Shown: positions 22,904 through 34,982, counted from the stretch's first letter. The stretch is 64,000 nt of DNA from Akebia trifoliata (GCA_017979445.1 CM030711.1:18926922-18990921), one strand, 5' to 3'. Made by a program: numbers and translations. Notes: a model not told the origin generated them from the sequence alone.

Positions 22904-24095
22904 TATTTGAGGATCAGACTTAAAAAGTCCCAAGTATGAGAACATTGTCAATGACCTAGTTTTTTATTTAATTTTTAGTTAGTTTGTTTTTATTGTTTGT
23001 TTATCTATTTTTATTTATTTATTATTCTTGTTGGTCCAATCATTAATCATTCGGTTATACTTCGAGTACCTTGCTCCAATATATTATTTTCTATGGTTTA
23101 ATCAAGGGCCATTCGGAATGACCCTAAATAATGCGAGATTTCAAAGGGATGGTTTTATTGAAGATGGGATGATGATGGTTGGACAATGAAATTTTTATTT
23201 TTATTTTTCTTTTTATTGATTTTGTTTTAGAAACGTATGTAGATTTTTTTTTTTAAAGAAATTTTTAGATGTGTGCGATTGATCTTTGGACAGTATTTTT
23301 TTAGTTTTTTTTTTTTTTTTTTTTTAAATTTAAAGTATGTGTTTAGTTTGTTGGTTTTTTTTTTTAAAATAATTTTTTTAGGCAAGTCGTGCTGCCCATT
23401 GACAGAAAGAAGGAAAGCAACAAAAATAAATAAAGTAAAAAAAAAATGTGTTTTTTTTTAGGTTCTCTTAGTAAGCTCGTTTTCATGGTTTTTAAGGATG
23501 ATGTGCCCCTAGTAAAAATTCGATTTTAATCGTTAAACCCTTAATGAGTTTAAAGATAGGGTGGTGTGCCGCTAGTAAGAAGAGGAAATTCATCTTCTTA
23601 TCTTCTTCGCCTATGGAAAAAATAGCAAAGAGAGAGACGTTTCTCTCTCTCTCTAAATTGTAATGGTTGCTAAAGTCAACTTTTATATATAAAAAAAGGG
23701 GCTCATACGTCTTACGCTACATAGTAACAGATACAAAAGAATGGAAAAAAAAACCTGAGTATCTGATTTTTTTTTTCTCTGTATTTAGCGATCCTTCAAT
23801 TTCGAATTTTTACGAGAATTTTTTGGTGATTTTACTCACCAACCGTTACTTTGTGCGGTGGTTGATTGTTTCTGGGTTTGTTTGATCGACGGATCGATAT
23901 CTTTTGCAAAAAAAATCCCAATCCTCCAACTCTCTGTCATCATCCACGCGCGATGGATTGAAATAACATTGATTTTCATCCTTATGCCCTCGTTAACACC
24001 TTTCTTCAAATCACCCAAAACTCTTCCTTCCACCTTCTCAATCAATCATCTTCGCTATCAAAGACCCCATTGATCTATGATGTTTTTCTCTCTCC

Positions 24096-24425
24096 ATGAA
24101 GATCATTCATCTTTTCACAGATGCAAACCCAATTCAAATCATTGTGGATGCTGTGATCAACAGTGGACCAAGGGAAGATGCTACTCGAATTGGTTCAGCG
24201 GGCGTTGTTAGGCGTCATGTTGTTGATATTTCTCCTTTTGGGGGCGTGTCAATGAAGCAATTTATCTTCTTACAATAGGTGCTCGTGAGAGTTCGTTCAG
24301 GAATTCTAAGACCATAACCAAGTACTTGGCTGATGAGTTGATCAATTGCTATCATGGGATTTTCCAACTGTTATTCCATTAAGAAGAAAGATGAGATTGG
24401 GCGTGTTGCCAAGGCCAACAAATAA
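24096..24425 (+). pseudogene. RPS5: Captured fragment of ribosomal protein S5 (uS7) coding sequence
   Basis: Translation from 24096 reads through [20 protein letters not shown], then [12 protein letters not shown], matching the highly conserved C-terminal part of plant 40S ribosomal protein S5 (uS7). One extra base in a T/G run near 24232-24240 shifts the frame. The next frame continues through [11 protein letters not shown] and KYLADELIN to KKKDEIGRVAKANK and a TAA at 24423-24425 at the position of the native stop. Only the last 110 or so codons are present and no intron is visible, which suggests capture from a spliced RNA. It lies in the leader of element A and has no counterpart that I can see in C or M. 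A processed pseudogene inserted later into A is the alternative; I see no poly(A) tail directly after it. Confidence 0.88.
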
Positions 24426-25321
24426 GAGAGAGAACCACAGTGGGTTTTATCAATGTGTCATCTCTCTATTAGGAAAGAATCATATGCTACTACTATCCCT
24501 CTTAACAAACATAAAAAAAAACGCAACATATAATTTGTGAATTGTGAAAATTTGTATCTTGTGAGATCATGTATCCCGAGGAGAGCAGCCAATTTGTCAC
24601 GTCACAAGAAAGTTGATTTAGTATGCCACATTGGGTAGTAGATTATCATGACTCATAATTCATCTTTGATCCAAGTTTAAAACTCTCTCCAAAGTCCACT
24701 CAAAAATTAGTTAGTATTTTCATGATTTTTTAGATGGGATGTGATGTCATGATGAAAAAATAAAGAATTTTGTCTCATCTTTAAGCTCTAAGTGGGTTGA
24801 TAATTTGAGAGTTTTTGAACATTTTCCAGCTTTGTTGGTAGTATCGTTTGTTTGCCAGTTTCATGTTTTATCTTTATTTTTTTTTTTTATTATCGGGTAT
24901 TTTGTAGAAGTCATCAACTATAAGGTATGTTTTATGTGGTTGTGTAGTAACTTTTTATCACCTTTTTTTTTAGTTCTTTTATTTCTTATAAAAAAATAAT
25001 AAAAAATAAATACTCATCACTCCCTATCTCCACCACTATCATTCTACCCTCAATTCAATAATCATTAAAATCCCGATTTGTTTAGAGTAAGCCCAAAATG
25101 ATCATTGATTGGAACATAAAAAAATAAAAATAAAAATAAAAAGTTGTGCCTGTTTCAATGTTGGATTTGATTGATGATTTTTCTATGATACATTGATTGA
25201 TCACCCATCTACTATGCCATGATCTCTATGTGTTTATATTTCAATGTGGTTGCTTTGATTTCAATATGATGGTTTGTATTCTTTGATTAATATGATATCC
25301 ATATATTGTAACGATATGATC

Positions 25322-26130
25322 AAGCCCATGGGCCCATTTGTTTGGAAAAGGCCCTGGGCACACCCCATCCTGTTTTGCACGCACCACATGCACGTTTACT
25401 GTTTTGCACTCTTGCATATCCCAATATAGCCAACGTGGCACTAGTGCATGGCCCGGTCTTTTCGAAGATGCGATGTCATACATGAAAATCACAACTCCAG
25501 TCATGTACCTTAGTGTATATCAAACTGGGGCATTAGTATCGTCTGATCAAGTGACTCTAAAAGGTATATCAATGTACCCAAGTTTGAGCGACCTGAGCCT
25601 TTGACCTATTGTAAGTCACACGGTCACATGTCCCGTTTGCCAACGTAGTTCTAGTACGTGGTCTGTCCCCTTGTGGGATGCCAAACCATTTATGAAAGCT
25701 ACAACTCTTGACTCGTACCCATAGGTATATCAAAGATGATCCAAGTACATTAGTTGCACTTCTTGGTCAAAACCAGTGCCTAAGCGAGATCCTATTCCGA
25801 TGTACTACGGTATTAGAAGGATAGACTACGTCTATTCTAGAAAAAATGTGATTTAAGAGTGCCTTTGCTCAAGCATCGCGCGCCACCTCTGATCTGGGGA
25901 TTAAACTGGCTGATTTTGGCTTCAGAGAAGTGAGTTTAGGTTTTAGATAATCACCTATACGGTATATCAAACCAAGTCATCACGTACCGTCTGATTGAGT
26001 ACGCTCGAGAGGTATATAGGTGTACTTGGGCAAGGGTGGGCAGATAAAAATGCATTGCACATAGTAAGCTTAGAGTCTAGAAACCTCCCCTATAAGTCAC
26101 GACTCGAACTTATCGTGAGTGTTCTCGGGT
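25322..26130 (+). other. Conserved leader block, element A
   Basis: Starts at GGGCCCATTTGTTTG and ends near TTCTCGGGTTA. It aligns almost without gaps to 38762-39570 of C and, in reverse, to M's split block; A and C differ mostly by transitions. It contains four GTATATCAA motifs and two related copies of a segment running from CGTCTGAT to GGTATAT. No shared ORF. Confidence 0.78.
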
Positions 26131-26724
26131 TACTCTATTTAATCCAACCAAAAGGTAAGTGGGTCGACCGGTCTACACCGCTCCAATCGAACCCATGATA
26201 TCGGTCTAACCCAACATACTTAATTGATGAGACATACTGGTCAATATCAAGTTAAACCAATTAATCCAATTGGTAAATGGATTTTATGGATCAACATATG
26301 GATCGGTTGAACTAATTGGCTTAAAAATATTGGATGAAGTAATGCAAGTGGAATATTCATATCCATTGGGTCGAACCGGCCCAAACTCAAATGGGTACAT
26401 AGTCCCAATCACCTTGCATCGACCAATTTAATTCAATGGAATGAATATTTCATACTTAAAAAGATCAGTAAATCATCTTCATGTAATATCTTGATCGAAA
26501 TATTTCATTGGTTAGAGTTTTTGAATCTAGGGGTTAACTTAACCCATGCTATCAAGAGGAACCTCTATTTGTTAAAAGTCTACTCTAGGGTCCGTAACTA
26601 GTAATCCACCTTTGATGGGGTTTTCAGGGTTGTCATTGCATTCAAACTCAAGCGTCCACCTCCTAATTGGAGTCGTAAGTCCAATCGGTTAGAACGAACA
26701 TTAGTACTAAGTCAACAGGTAGAA

Positions 26725-27477
26725 ATGGCTTCAGAATCTGATCTTACAGAAATCCGTAAGATTTTGGCAATTTTTGCCAATGATATCAATAGTATAAAAG
26801 GCAAGTTAGATGCTTTGGAACAGATTTAGGAATTAACGGGCAATCCCTTTGATGATCCAAAGGGAAAAAGGGTAGAAGAAAATGCAACGAGACGTGCATA
26901 TAAGGCCTTCGAACTTGATGGAGATGAACATTTTGATGAAGATGCTGTGTTAGCCAACAGGATGACTCAGTTGGAGTTAGCTTTGAAAAGTATAAAGGGT
27001 ATCGATGAAATTGCAACAGGCATTAAAGCTCTGAACCGTATCCCTAGAATTCATTTGCCAGATAAATTTGTGATGTCTGAAATGGACAAGTTTAGTGGGG
27101 TAGGTTGTACAAAAACACATCTTAAGGTGTATGTTACTAACATGCGTACTATGGGACTCAGTGATGAACAGATGACATTGTTATTTCAATGGACTCTATA
27201 AGGATCAGCTCTACGATGGTTGATGTCTCAAGGTCCAACTACAGTAGGTACATGGGAGAAAATGTCCAAGGCTTTCTGGCATCAGTATAAGTACAGTACC
27301 GAGATCGAAACTTCAAGAAGGGATCTGAAGTCAACTAAACAGAAGAATGGGGAAATGTTTACTGATTTCATTGGTCGTTGGAGGGCCAAGGCTCCACAAA
27401 TGTGGGATAGACCTTTAGAGAAAGAACAAGTGGCTATTATCTTAAAAATCTCTCGCAAGGGTATGCTCGACATCTAG
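26725..27477 (+). pseudogene. Gag of element A, first part
   Basis: Starts MASESDLTEIRKILAIFAND, colinear with M's gag from its internal Met. In-frame stops occur at about 26827 (TAG) and 27198 (TAA). Near 27447 one A is missing from an A-run and the frame shifts. Gag landmarks such as MDKFSGVGCTKTHLKVYV and FWHQYKYSTEIETSRRDL are intact. It cannot yield full-length Gag. Confidence 0.88.
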
Positions 27478-28261
27478 TCTCCCAATACCTTCCTACATTC
27501 GAGTCTCTGTTGCAAGCCGGTAACCAAGTGGAAGATGTTTTCACTTTTGGAATCTTTTCCAATCCTTCTGATAATAAGCTCAAAAGGCCTTTCACCAATT
27601 CCAAGTCTAGCACAAATCATGCATATGTAGCCAATACGTCTAATATACCCGTCCAATCTACTATCCTGCCTAATAACCAAGTTAATCCTAATCAACCTCG
27701 ACCATACAGGAAATTCACCAATCTTAGGATGCCTTTAAGCATTGTCTTTTAGAAACTATTAAGTAAAGGGCTCATTGCACCTCTCAACCTCGACCTTTAC
27801 CAAATCCACTTCCCACTTCTCACAATCCCAACCTATTTTGTGAGTTTCACCAAAATCCCGGTTATTTTACTGATCGTTGCGTCGCTCTTCGTCACACAGT
27901 TCAAGACCTCATTGACGCCAAAAAAATTACTGTCATTGCCCCTGAGCAACCAAATGTTACTACCAACCCTCTACCCACTTACCAACACCCTCAAACTTTG
28001 AACATGGTATCCAATACTCAACTCTCGTTTGACCCAATCCTTCTCATCCGCTTAGTCAATTATAAGCTTCCCAACCCTCCTCTTACTAGAGTGACAGTCC
28101 CTAATGAGTTTTTCGCCATCAAATGCAGCCTTGGCCAAGGGAGAAGAAGTAAGTTTGAACAAGGCAAAGATTCCGAAGAAGAAGACTCAGTCCTACTACT
28201 TGGAAACGGTGTCCCGAGTTCTCAGTCTATAATCAAACCCGTTATGGGCAATTGTCTCTAG
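27478..28261 (+). pseudogene. Gag C-terminus fused by deletion to N-terminal pol, element A
   Basis: After the frameshift the gag frame continues (YLPTFESLLQAGNQVEDVF), then the Cys/His region (about 27830-27890) and the proline-rich tail around NMVSNTQLSFDPI. Near 28120 it jumps to pol sequence (GVPSSQSIIKPVMG), which in M lies about 180 residues into the pol ORF, so the whole protease region is deleted. Confidence 0.75.
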
Positions 28262-28740
28262 TTTTTTTGAGTCTTGAGTCCAGTTTTTTTTTATCAATTC
28301 AATAATCAAGTCTGTTTTTTTAGTCAAGTTAGTTTGTCGAGTCTGCAATGGTGTCAGTCACCCCATCTGAATTTAATTGAATAAATGAAATTTTTGAATA
28401 CCTAAGCGCATTAACGAATTAACTAATAAATTGGCTTCAAGGATAAATGTTTTGCTCGAGGAAGCAAATGTCATTGACCTCAGAACAAAAATAATTCCCA
28501 AGAAATTCATATTGGAACTAACTTATCCCCAAGGAACACAAAGAGATGATGAATTAATTCAGAAAATTCAAAAGACTTGCTTGCGTGGTCATATGAGGAT
28601 GTGTTGAGTTTGGGTGTTGCTCAACACGAAATATATACTCATCCTATGGGAACACCACATGTACAAACCAGAATGGACTCACATAATCAGAGGAGAGGTT
28701 ACAAAATATATCTACGTTAGACTTCTCAACATGATAAAGC
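28262..28740 (+). pseudogene. N-terminal pol remnant of element A
   Basis: Degenerate but colinear with M's pol linker: an INEIFEY segment near 28378-28400 and LAWSYEDVLSLGVAQH near 28578-28625, just before the RT would start. RT, RNase H and most of the integrase core are missing after about 28710. Confidence 0.65.
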
Positions 28741-29270
28741 TCCCAGAATAAAATATTATTCTCATACCAATGGAGTAATTAAAGCGGCTAGCAAAAATCT
28801 TGAAACTATCATCATAAAAGAGGTATCGGTCACACTGAGATTGTTCTAAGAAATTATCTTTCACGCCTTTAGTATGTCAAACTTCGACTCGATCTTCTAC
28901 AAAAGTTGTAGTGCTCTGTTATGTGACATGAAAGGAAAGTCAATTGTTAAAAACATATTAGATCCGTCAGCACTATGAAGAACTAAACCTGATTGAAGAA
29001 AAATTACTTAGAGCTCTGTACCACATGCAAGCTTATCAGAGAAGAGTTGCTCACACACTTGATAAGAAGATCAAAGTCAAGGATTTAACCATCGTACTTT
29101 AAAGAAAATTGAACACCCTTCCTCAACTACAGAGGAGGTCTGAGCTCAGTTGGAAAGATTTATTCATTAAGGAAATACTTTCTAGAAAAGCCATCAGGCT
29201 TCAAGGTCATGATGGAATTGATTTACTGGAACCAACCAACCTTGACCAGATCAATCGGTACTACATTTAA
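28741..29270 (+). pseudogene. Integrase C-terminal remnant, element A
   Basis: Begins near SHTNGVIKAASKN, the end of the integrase catalytic core, with Lys where the catalytic Glu of the DDE triad is expected. The C-terminal region follows with frameshifts (AYQRRVAHT; later EKPSGFKV) and ends near 29270. Colinear with the better preserved copy in C. Confidence 0.7.
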
Positions 29271-31632
29271 GGAGGCCATCTTTGGCCGAATCAATTTCCT
29301 ATTACCCAGTTCAATATCTCCTTTCTCAACCTTTTGCAATCTTTTTAAAAAAAATACATTTTTTCTTTCTTAGCCTGATCACCTAACTTAAGGGAGGGAA
29401 AATTATAACTACGTCTTAGTCTGATCCCAAAATTTTGAGGTACGTAGGCAACCTGAGAAGTTACTTCAGGCCCGACCACATTAAAATAAAAAAAATAGAT
29501 TCTCCGACAAAGAAATAATCTAAAAAGAAAAAATTCAAAAGAGAAATATCATCCAAAATGGGGAAGAAAATTCAAGGAAAAGAAAATAATTTAAAAGGAA
29601 ATGCCACACAAGAGGCATTTGGGTTTTTGAGCCTCAAAATTCCTTTCTTTTTATGCCCAGTTTTAAACCCACCCATAAAAATCCTCCTAAGTCTTGTGCG
29701 AAAAATTCAAGGAAAATAGCAAAGCATGATCAGATAGTAACTCCAGAAGTTCAAAATGGAAGAAAAAGAAAAATGAAGCCTACTAGATTAAAAGCCCAAA
29801 AAGACAAGTTAAGTAAAAATTAGGACAAGCTCACAAGGTTGAAAATCTGAAAGGACGACCTTGACAACAATCCGAGCAAAGAAAAGAGAAAAATTGTAAG
29901 CTTGCTAGAACGAAAACCTAAAAAAGTGATCTAGGCAAAAGCTAGAGCATGCTTGCTAGATTGAAAACCTAAAAAGATAATCTAAGCAAAACTTAGAGCA
30001 ACCAAAAAATAAAAGAAAATCTTCGTTGAGTTGAGAAGTTGAAAAGACGATCCGAGCCGAAATATCAGAAGTCCGAATGATCAAGTTTTAATACCCAGTT
30101 TGAACTAAATATAGACTCAATGGATACAAGTATCTCGTCTATGATTGATCTGAAAAGTTTCATGTCCCTAAGCGAACCGAAGGAAAAAAAAAACAAATTC
30201 TATGATGAATTTCAGAAAAAAAAAATTTTGTTCCAATTTCTTTGAGTCTGACTCAAAATCTTCAATATAAAAAGTCAAATTAAAAGTTAAACATTTATTG
30301 TGCTTGCGATAATCAAGGATTTCAAACTTTCATAACAAGGACACGTCATTTTTCTAAAGAAAACAGTTTCCCCCCTTACACTAGGGGCATTCGATTTCAA
30401 ATTATGTTCAATTATCCCAGTGCAATGTTCTCTGTCAAACTAGGGGCATTTTGATTCTAAAACCTGGTCAATTTCAATCCCAAAGGATAAAGCTAACTTC
30501 GAATTAAAGGTTACCTTCTTGATAACAATTTCGAAAACTCCTAAGATTCAAAGAGAGTTAAAATGTTTACCGGACCTTCATAACATCCAATTTTTTATTA
30601 AAAAAAATCAAATGCGGTGTAAATCCTTCATTTATTCTCAAAAAATTAATTCATTACTCTTTCACCCTGGGCAAGTAGAGTAGGACTCCCAAAAAGCTTA
30701 GTTCATTACTCTTTCACTCTGAGTAGGTAGAGTAGAACTTCTAAAAAAAAATTAGTTCATTACTCTTTCACTCAGAGTAGGTAGAGCAAACTTCCCAAAA
30801 AAAAGCTTAGTTCATTACTCTTTTACTTCGAGTAGGTAGAGTAGAACTTCCCAAAAAAAAAATTAATTTATTACTCTTTTACTCCGAGTAGGTAGAGTAG
30901 AACTTCCAAAAAAAATTAGTTCATTACTCTTTCACTCCGAGTAGGTAAAGTAGAACTTCCCAAAAAAATTAGTTCATTACTCTTTCACCCTGGGCAGGTA
31001 GAGTAGGACTCCCAAAAAGCTTAGTTTATTACTCTTTCACTCCGTGTAGGTAGAGTAAAACTTCCCAAAAAAAATTAGTACTTTACTCTTTCACCCCGAG
31101 CAGGTAGAGTAGGACTCCCAAAAAAATTAGTTCATTGCTCTTTCACCCCGAGCAAATAGACTAGAACTCTCAGAAAAATAAGTTCATTACTCTTTCACCT
31201 AGGGTAAGTAGAGTATAACATTCAACTTTTTCTCAACTTTTGCTCAGATTTTTCTCAAATCTCAAAAAAATTTCAAGTTTTGTTTAAAGTCAAATTTTTT
31301 ATCAGGTTTTCCTAAATTTTAAGTTTTGCTCAGATTTTACTCAGATTTTGCTCAGATCCTTTGAGATTTATTTCAGATTTCAAGTGCACACACACTTGCA
31401 CATTTTAGTCAAGGAGAATTTTTTAAAATTCAAGGATCTGACACCGTCAGTGAGAGCTCGTACTCAAGGACCTAACAACTTTTAGTTCGATGAGAGTTTT
31501 ACACTCAAGGATCCGAACCCCTCAACGAATTGCTAAATTAGGCTGCAAAATGAATTGTTACTTGCTTTGACATTCGGATATCACACTATCTACCGAAATA
31601 GATTTGCTATCTAGTTTACTTCAACCCTCTGC
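29271..31632 (+). other. 3' untranslated region of element A
   Basis: About 2.4 kb non-coding. It has a GGTACGTAGGCAACCT motif (about 29439-29454) shared with C, a degenerate repeat of about 50-60 bp with AAAACCT-AAAA cores (about 29760-30020), a tandem array at 30650-31213, and TGCTCAGATTT-like motifs at 31240-31380. Confidence 0.75.
30650..31213 (+). repeat. Tandem repeat, about 11 units of about 53 bp, element A
   Basis: Units start TTCATTACTCTTTCAC and carry GAGTAGGTAGAGTAGAACT followed by an A-run and TTAG. They vary by a few bases and by A-run length. A single related unit occurs in C near 43045-43085. Confidence 0.9.
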
Positions 31633-31646
31633 CAAAGAGAGGCATC
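31633..31646 (+). promoter_or_regulatory. Polypurine-tract region of element A
   Basis: CAAAGAGAGGCATC directly precedes the TG of LTR2; C has CAAAGAGGGGCATC before LTR3. This position primes plus-strand synthesis in the family. Confidence 0.65.
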
Positions 31647-34600
31647 TGTAGACACCCTATTTTTGTACTCACCTGATTAATCAACTCGTCAACCCAATTG
31701 CAACGGTTCCCAATGTTGGATGTTTATTCCAATGCTCTATTTGATTACCATATGTGTTTCAGAAATTTGGATGAGGTATCTCGAAGTAATAAAACTGTAG
31801 AAACCACGCTACACTAGGAAAATATGACTCTAAAAACATAGAAATCATCATCTTGCAGACAAAAATAAGTTTTACGATAAGAATTAATAAAAAATGACCA
31901 AATTATCAAAATACCCCTAAGCTCAAAACATCCCTAGAGCCTACATTACGCTTAGGAAATTTTTTTTCAAACACATAAAATAACAAATCGAAACCAAATA
32001 AATCATTTAACCAATTTTCACAAAATTTGACAAAATTATGAAAATACCCCTTATAAAGTTCACGACCATTTCACACAAAAAATTTCATAAATGACACAAA
32101 CCAATATTCACATTGAATTCCTTACGAAAAAGCGCTTCCAAAACATTTTGGAACATTAAAAAATGACTTAAAACGCAAAAAGTCCTTCTTGAGGGTAAAA
32201 TGGTAATTTTACAATTTTAATAATTAAAATTTTTGAAATTATAATTAAAACATTAATTAATGTAAAGTGAAATCCTAATTAAAATTAAAATCAATCAAGT
32301 AAGACTTAAGTCAAAATCCTAAAATCAAGTCAATCAAGTGAGACTTAAGTTTAAATCCTAATCAATCTAATAAGACCAAAGTCAAAATCGTAATAGAATT
32401 CTAATTAAATTCTAAAACTATCTAATATAATTCTGAAAGCGCCCTCTATCCGCGGGTTGCGCGGATCCGCTTTTGATTTTTGAGGTTTAGGAGTCGCCAC
32501 CTAGTTATTACGATCTAGGAACCGAACATTGACTCTAAAAGGTAAATAACACTAATCTACGAAAGAAAATACGGATCTGGGGATCACGTTACGGGGTTGG
32601 AAGTGTTAGACACCAATCCCGCCAGCAAACGCCGGTCTCTACTATTCCCCAAAGACGATTACATTGCTAAAGGACCTAAAACAAATAAATAAAATATTAA
32701 AATCTTTACCTTTACGAAGACAACGATCTTGTTCCCTCCTATCTGGTAGAATAGTTCTTTGTACAGTAATTCTCGCTTCGTTCTATCACCGGATTCGTTT
32801 CGGATCTTCCAAATAAAGTATCTCCTTATGAATTTTTTTAATTTTTTTATGAATTTTTGGGGTGTTTTGGAAGGTTGTCTAGGTGTTTTTTGAGCTAAAG
32901 TTGGGGTATGGATGTTTGGTAAGGAGTTGGGACTTCAAAATTAGGCTTTATAGGAGGTTAGGGAAGCTTTTTGACCTACTTTTTCTAGGATTTATTTTTT
33001 GATACGAAAATAGGTTGTAAGGACTCCTATTTATAGATTTTTTTTAAGTATTTGTTTAGATAGAGTTAGTATTTAATTATAATTCTTTTAGAAAGAGTTA
33101 TTGTTTAATTATAATTGTTTTAGGTAGAGTTATATTTTAATTAGAATTATTTTAAATAGAATTATTATTTAATTAAGATTATTTTAAATAGAGTTATTAT
33201 TTAATTAGGATTGTTTTAAGATTTTGACTTTTAGTCTCACTTGATTGACTTTAATATTTTGACTTTAGTTTTACTTGATTGACTTTAATATCTTGACTTT
33301 AGTCTTACTTGATTAACTTTAGTCTTATTTTATTGACTTTAGTCTTACTTGATTGACTTTAAGATTTTGACTTTAGTCTTACTTGAATAACTTTAATTTT
33401 AATTAGGATTTCACTTTACATTAATTAATGTTTTAATTATAAATTTTGAAATTTTTAATTATTAAAATTATAAAATTACTGTTTTGCCCTCGGAGAGGAT
33501 ATTTTGCGTTTTAAGTCAGTTTTTGATGTTCTAGGATATTTTGGAATCGATTTTTCGTAAGGAATTCAATGGGAATATTAGTTCGTGTCATTTATGAAAT
33601 TTTTTTGTGCGAAATGATCGTGAACCTTATGAGGGGCATTTTCATAATTTTGTCAAATTTTGTGAAAATTGACGAAATGATTTATTTGATTTCGATTTGT
33701 TATTTTATGTATTTGAATGGGGTTTCCTAAGCGTAATGTAAGCTCTAAGGATATTTTGAGATTAGGGGTATTTTGATAATTTGATCATTTTTTAGTGATT
33801 TTTATCGTAAAGCTTCTTTTTGTCTGTAAGATGATAATTTCTATATTTTTGGAGTTATATTTTCCTAGCGTAACGTGCTTTCTAAGGTTTTGTTAATTTC
33901 AGATACCTCATCTGAATTTCTGAAACAGATATAGTAACAAATAAAGCATTGGAATAAACATCCATCATTGGGAACCGTTGCAATCGGGTTAACAAGTTGA
34001 TTAATCAGGCGAGTGCAAAAATGGGGTGTCTTCAAATTCTAATTAAACTTTAAAACTATCTAAAATAATTTTAATTAAACACTAACTCCATCTAAAATAA
34101 TTCTAATTAAACACTAACTCTATCTAAAAAACATCTAAAAAAATCTATAAATAAGGGACTCTACAACCTATTTTCGGATCCAAGAAAAAACCCTAGAAAA
34201 AGTAGGTCAAGGAGCCTCTCCAACCTTCCCTAAACCCTAATTTTGAAGCCCTAACTCCTTACCTAACACTCATACCCTAATTTTAGCTCAAAAAACACCC
34301 AAAAACCCTTTTAAAACACCTTGAAATTCATAAAAAAAAAATCAGAAAACTCATAGATCTAAACAAACACTTAAAAAATCTATAAATAGGGGTCCCTACA
34401 ACTTATTTTTGTATCTAAAAACAAATCCTAAGATAAGTAAGTCAAAAAGCTCCCCTAACCTCCCATAAACCCTAATTGTGAAGCCCTAACTCCTTACCTA
34501 ACATCCATACCTCAACTTTAGCTCAAAAAATACCTAGAAACCCTTCAAAAACTCTCCAAAAATTCATTAAAAATTAAAAAAATTTGGAAGGAAATACTTT

Positions 34601-34982
34601 ATTTTGGAGATCCGAAACGAATCCGGTGACAGAACGAAGCAAGGAGTGCTGTACGAAGAATTATTCTACTAGATCTGAGGGAACAAGACCGTTGTCTTCG
34701 TAAAGGTAAATATTTTAAATTTTTTATTGATTAGGTCTTTTTAGCAATGTAGTTCTATTTGTGAATTAGTAGAGACCGGCGATTGTCGGGCGAGGTTGGT
34801 GCCTAACACCTTCCAACCCCGTAATGTGATCCCCGAACTCAGTTATTTTTTTAAGTAGATTAGTTGTTTTTATCCGTTTAGAGCAGATGTTCCGTTCCTA
34901 GACCGCAATAACTAGGTGGTGACTCCCAAACCTCAAAGGTCAAAAGCGGATCCGCGCACCAAGCGGATCGAGAACGCTTTCA
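31647..34982 (+). repeat. LTR2: chimeric LTR between A and C, interrupted
   Basis: Starts TGTAGACACCC and ends GAACGCTTTCA. A reversed solo LTR (32434-34034) splits it; without that insert it is about 1.73 kb. The left part up to about 34365 resembles LTR1 (same U3 form, same first promoter segment with CTATAAATAAGGG near 34146). From about 34366 it restarts with a second promoter segment (CTATAAATAGGGG near 34381) and follows LTR3 to its end. About 230 bp of U3/R sequence is therefore present twice in two subfamily versions. Confidence 0.87.
32434..34034 (-). repeat. Nested solo Tat LTR, reverse orientation (1601 bp)
   Basis: Reads TGTGAAGACA-like at 34034 inward (reverse complement of TGTCTTCA) to GGGCGCTTTCA at 32434. 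It is flanked by perfect AATTC duplications (32429-32433 and 34035-34039). The host LTR sequence continues on either side. Confidence 0.9.

Larger units (their letters stand above)
22904..26630 (+). other. Leader of element A
   Basis: About 3.7 kb without a retrotransposon ORF. It holds T- and A-rich tracts (23150-23460), a captured ribosomal protein S5 fragment (24096-24425) and the conserved leader block (25322-26130). The stretch 26180-26520 has repeated GGTTAAACCAATT-like sequence and no gene. ORF1 is absent. Confidence 0.75.

Noticed and set aside
24096..24278. A functional 60-codon gene
   Set aside because: It is the first part of a frameshifted RPS5 fragment lacking the N-terminal half and a promoter.
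30650..31213. Regular repeats resembling a CRISPR array
   Set aside because: Units are directly adjacent, diverged, with no unique spacers, and lie in a plant retrotransposon.
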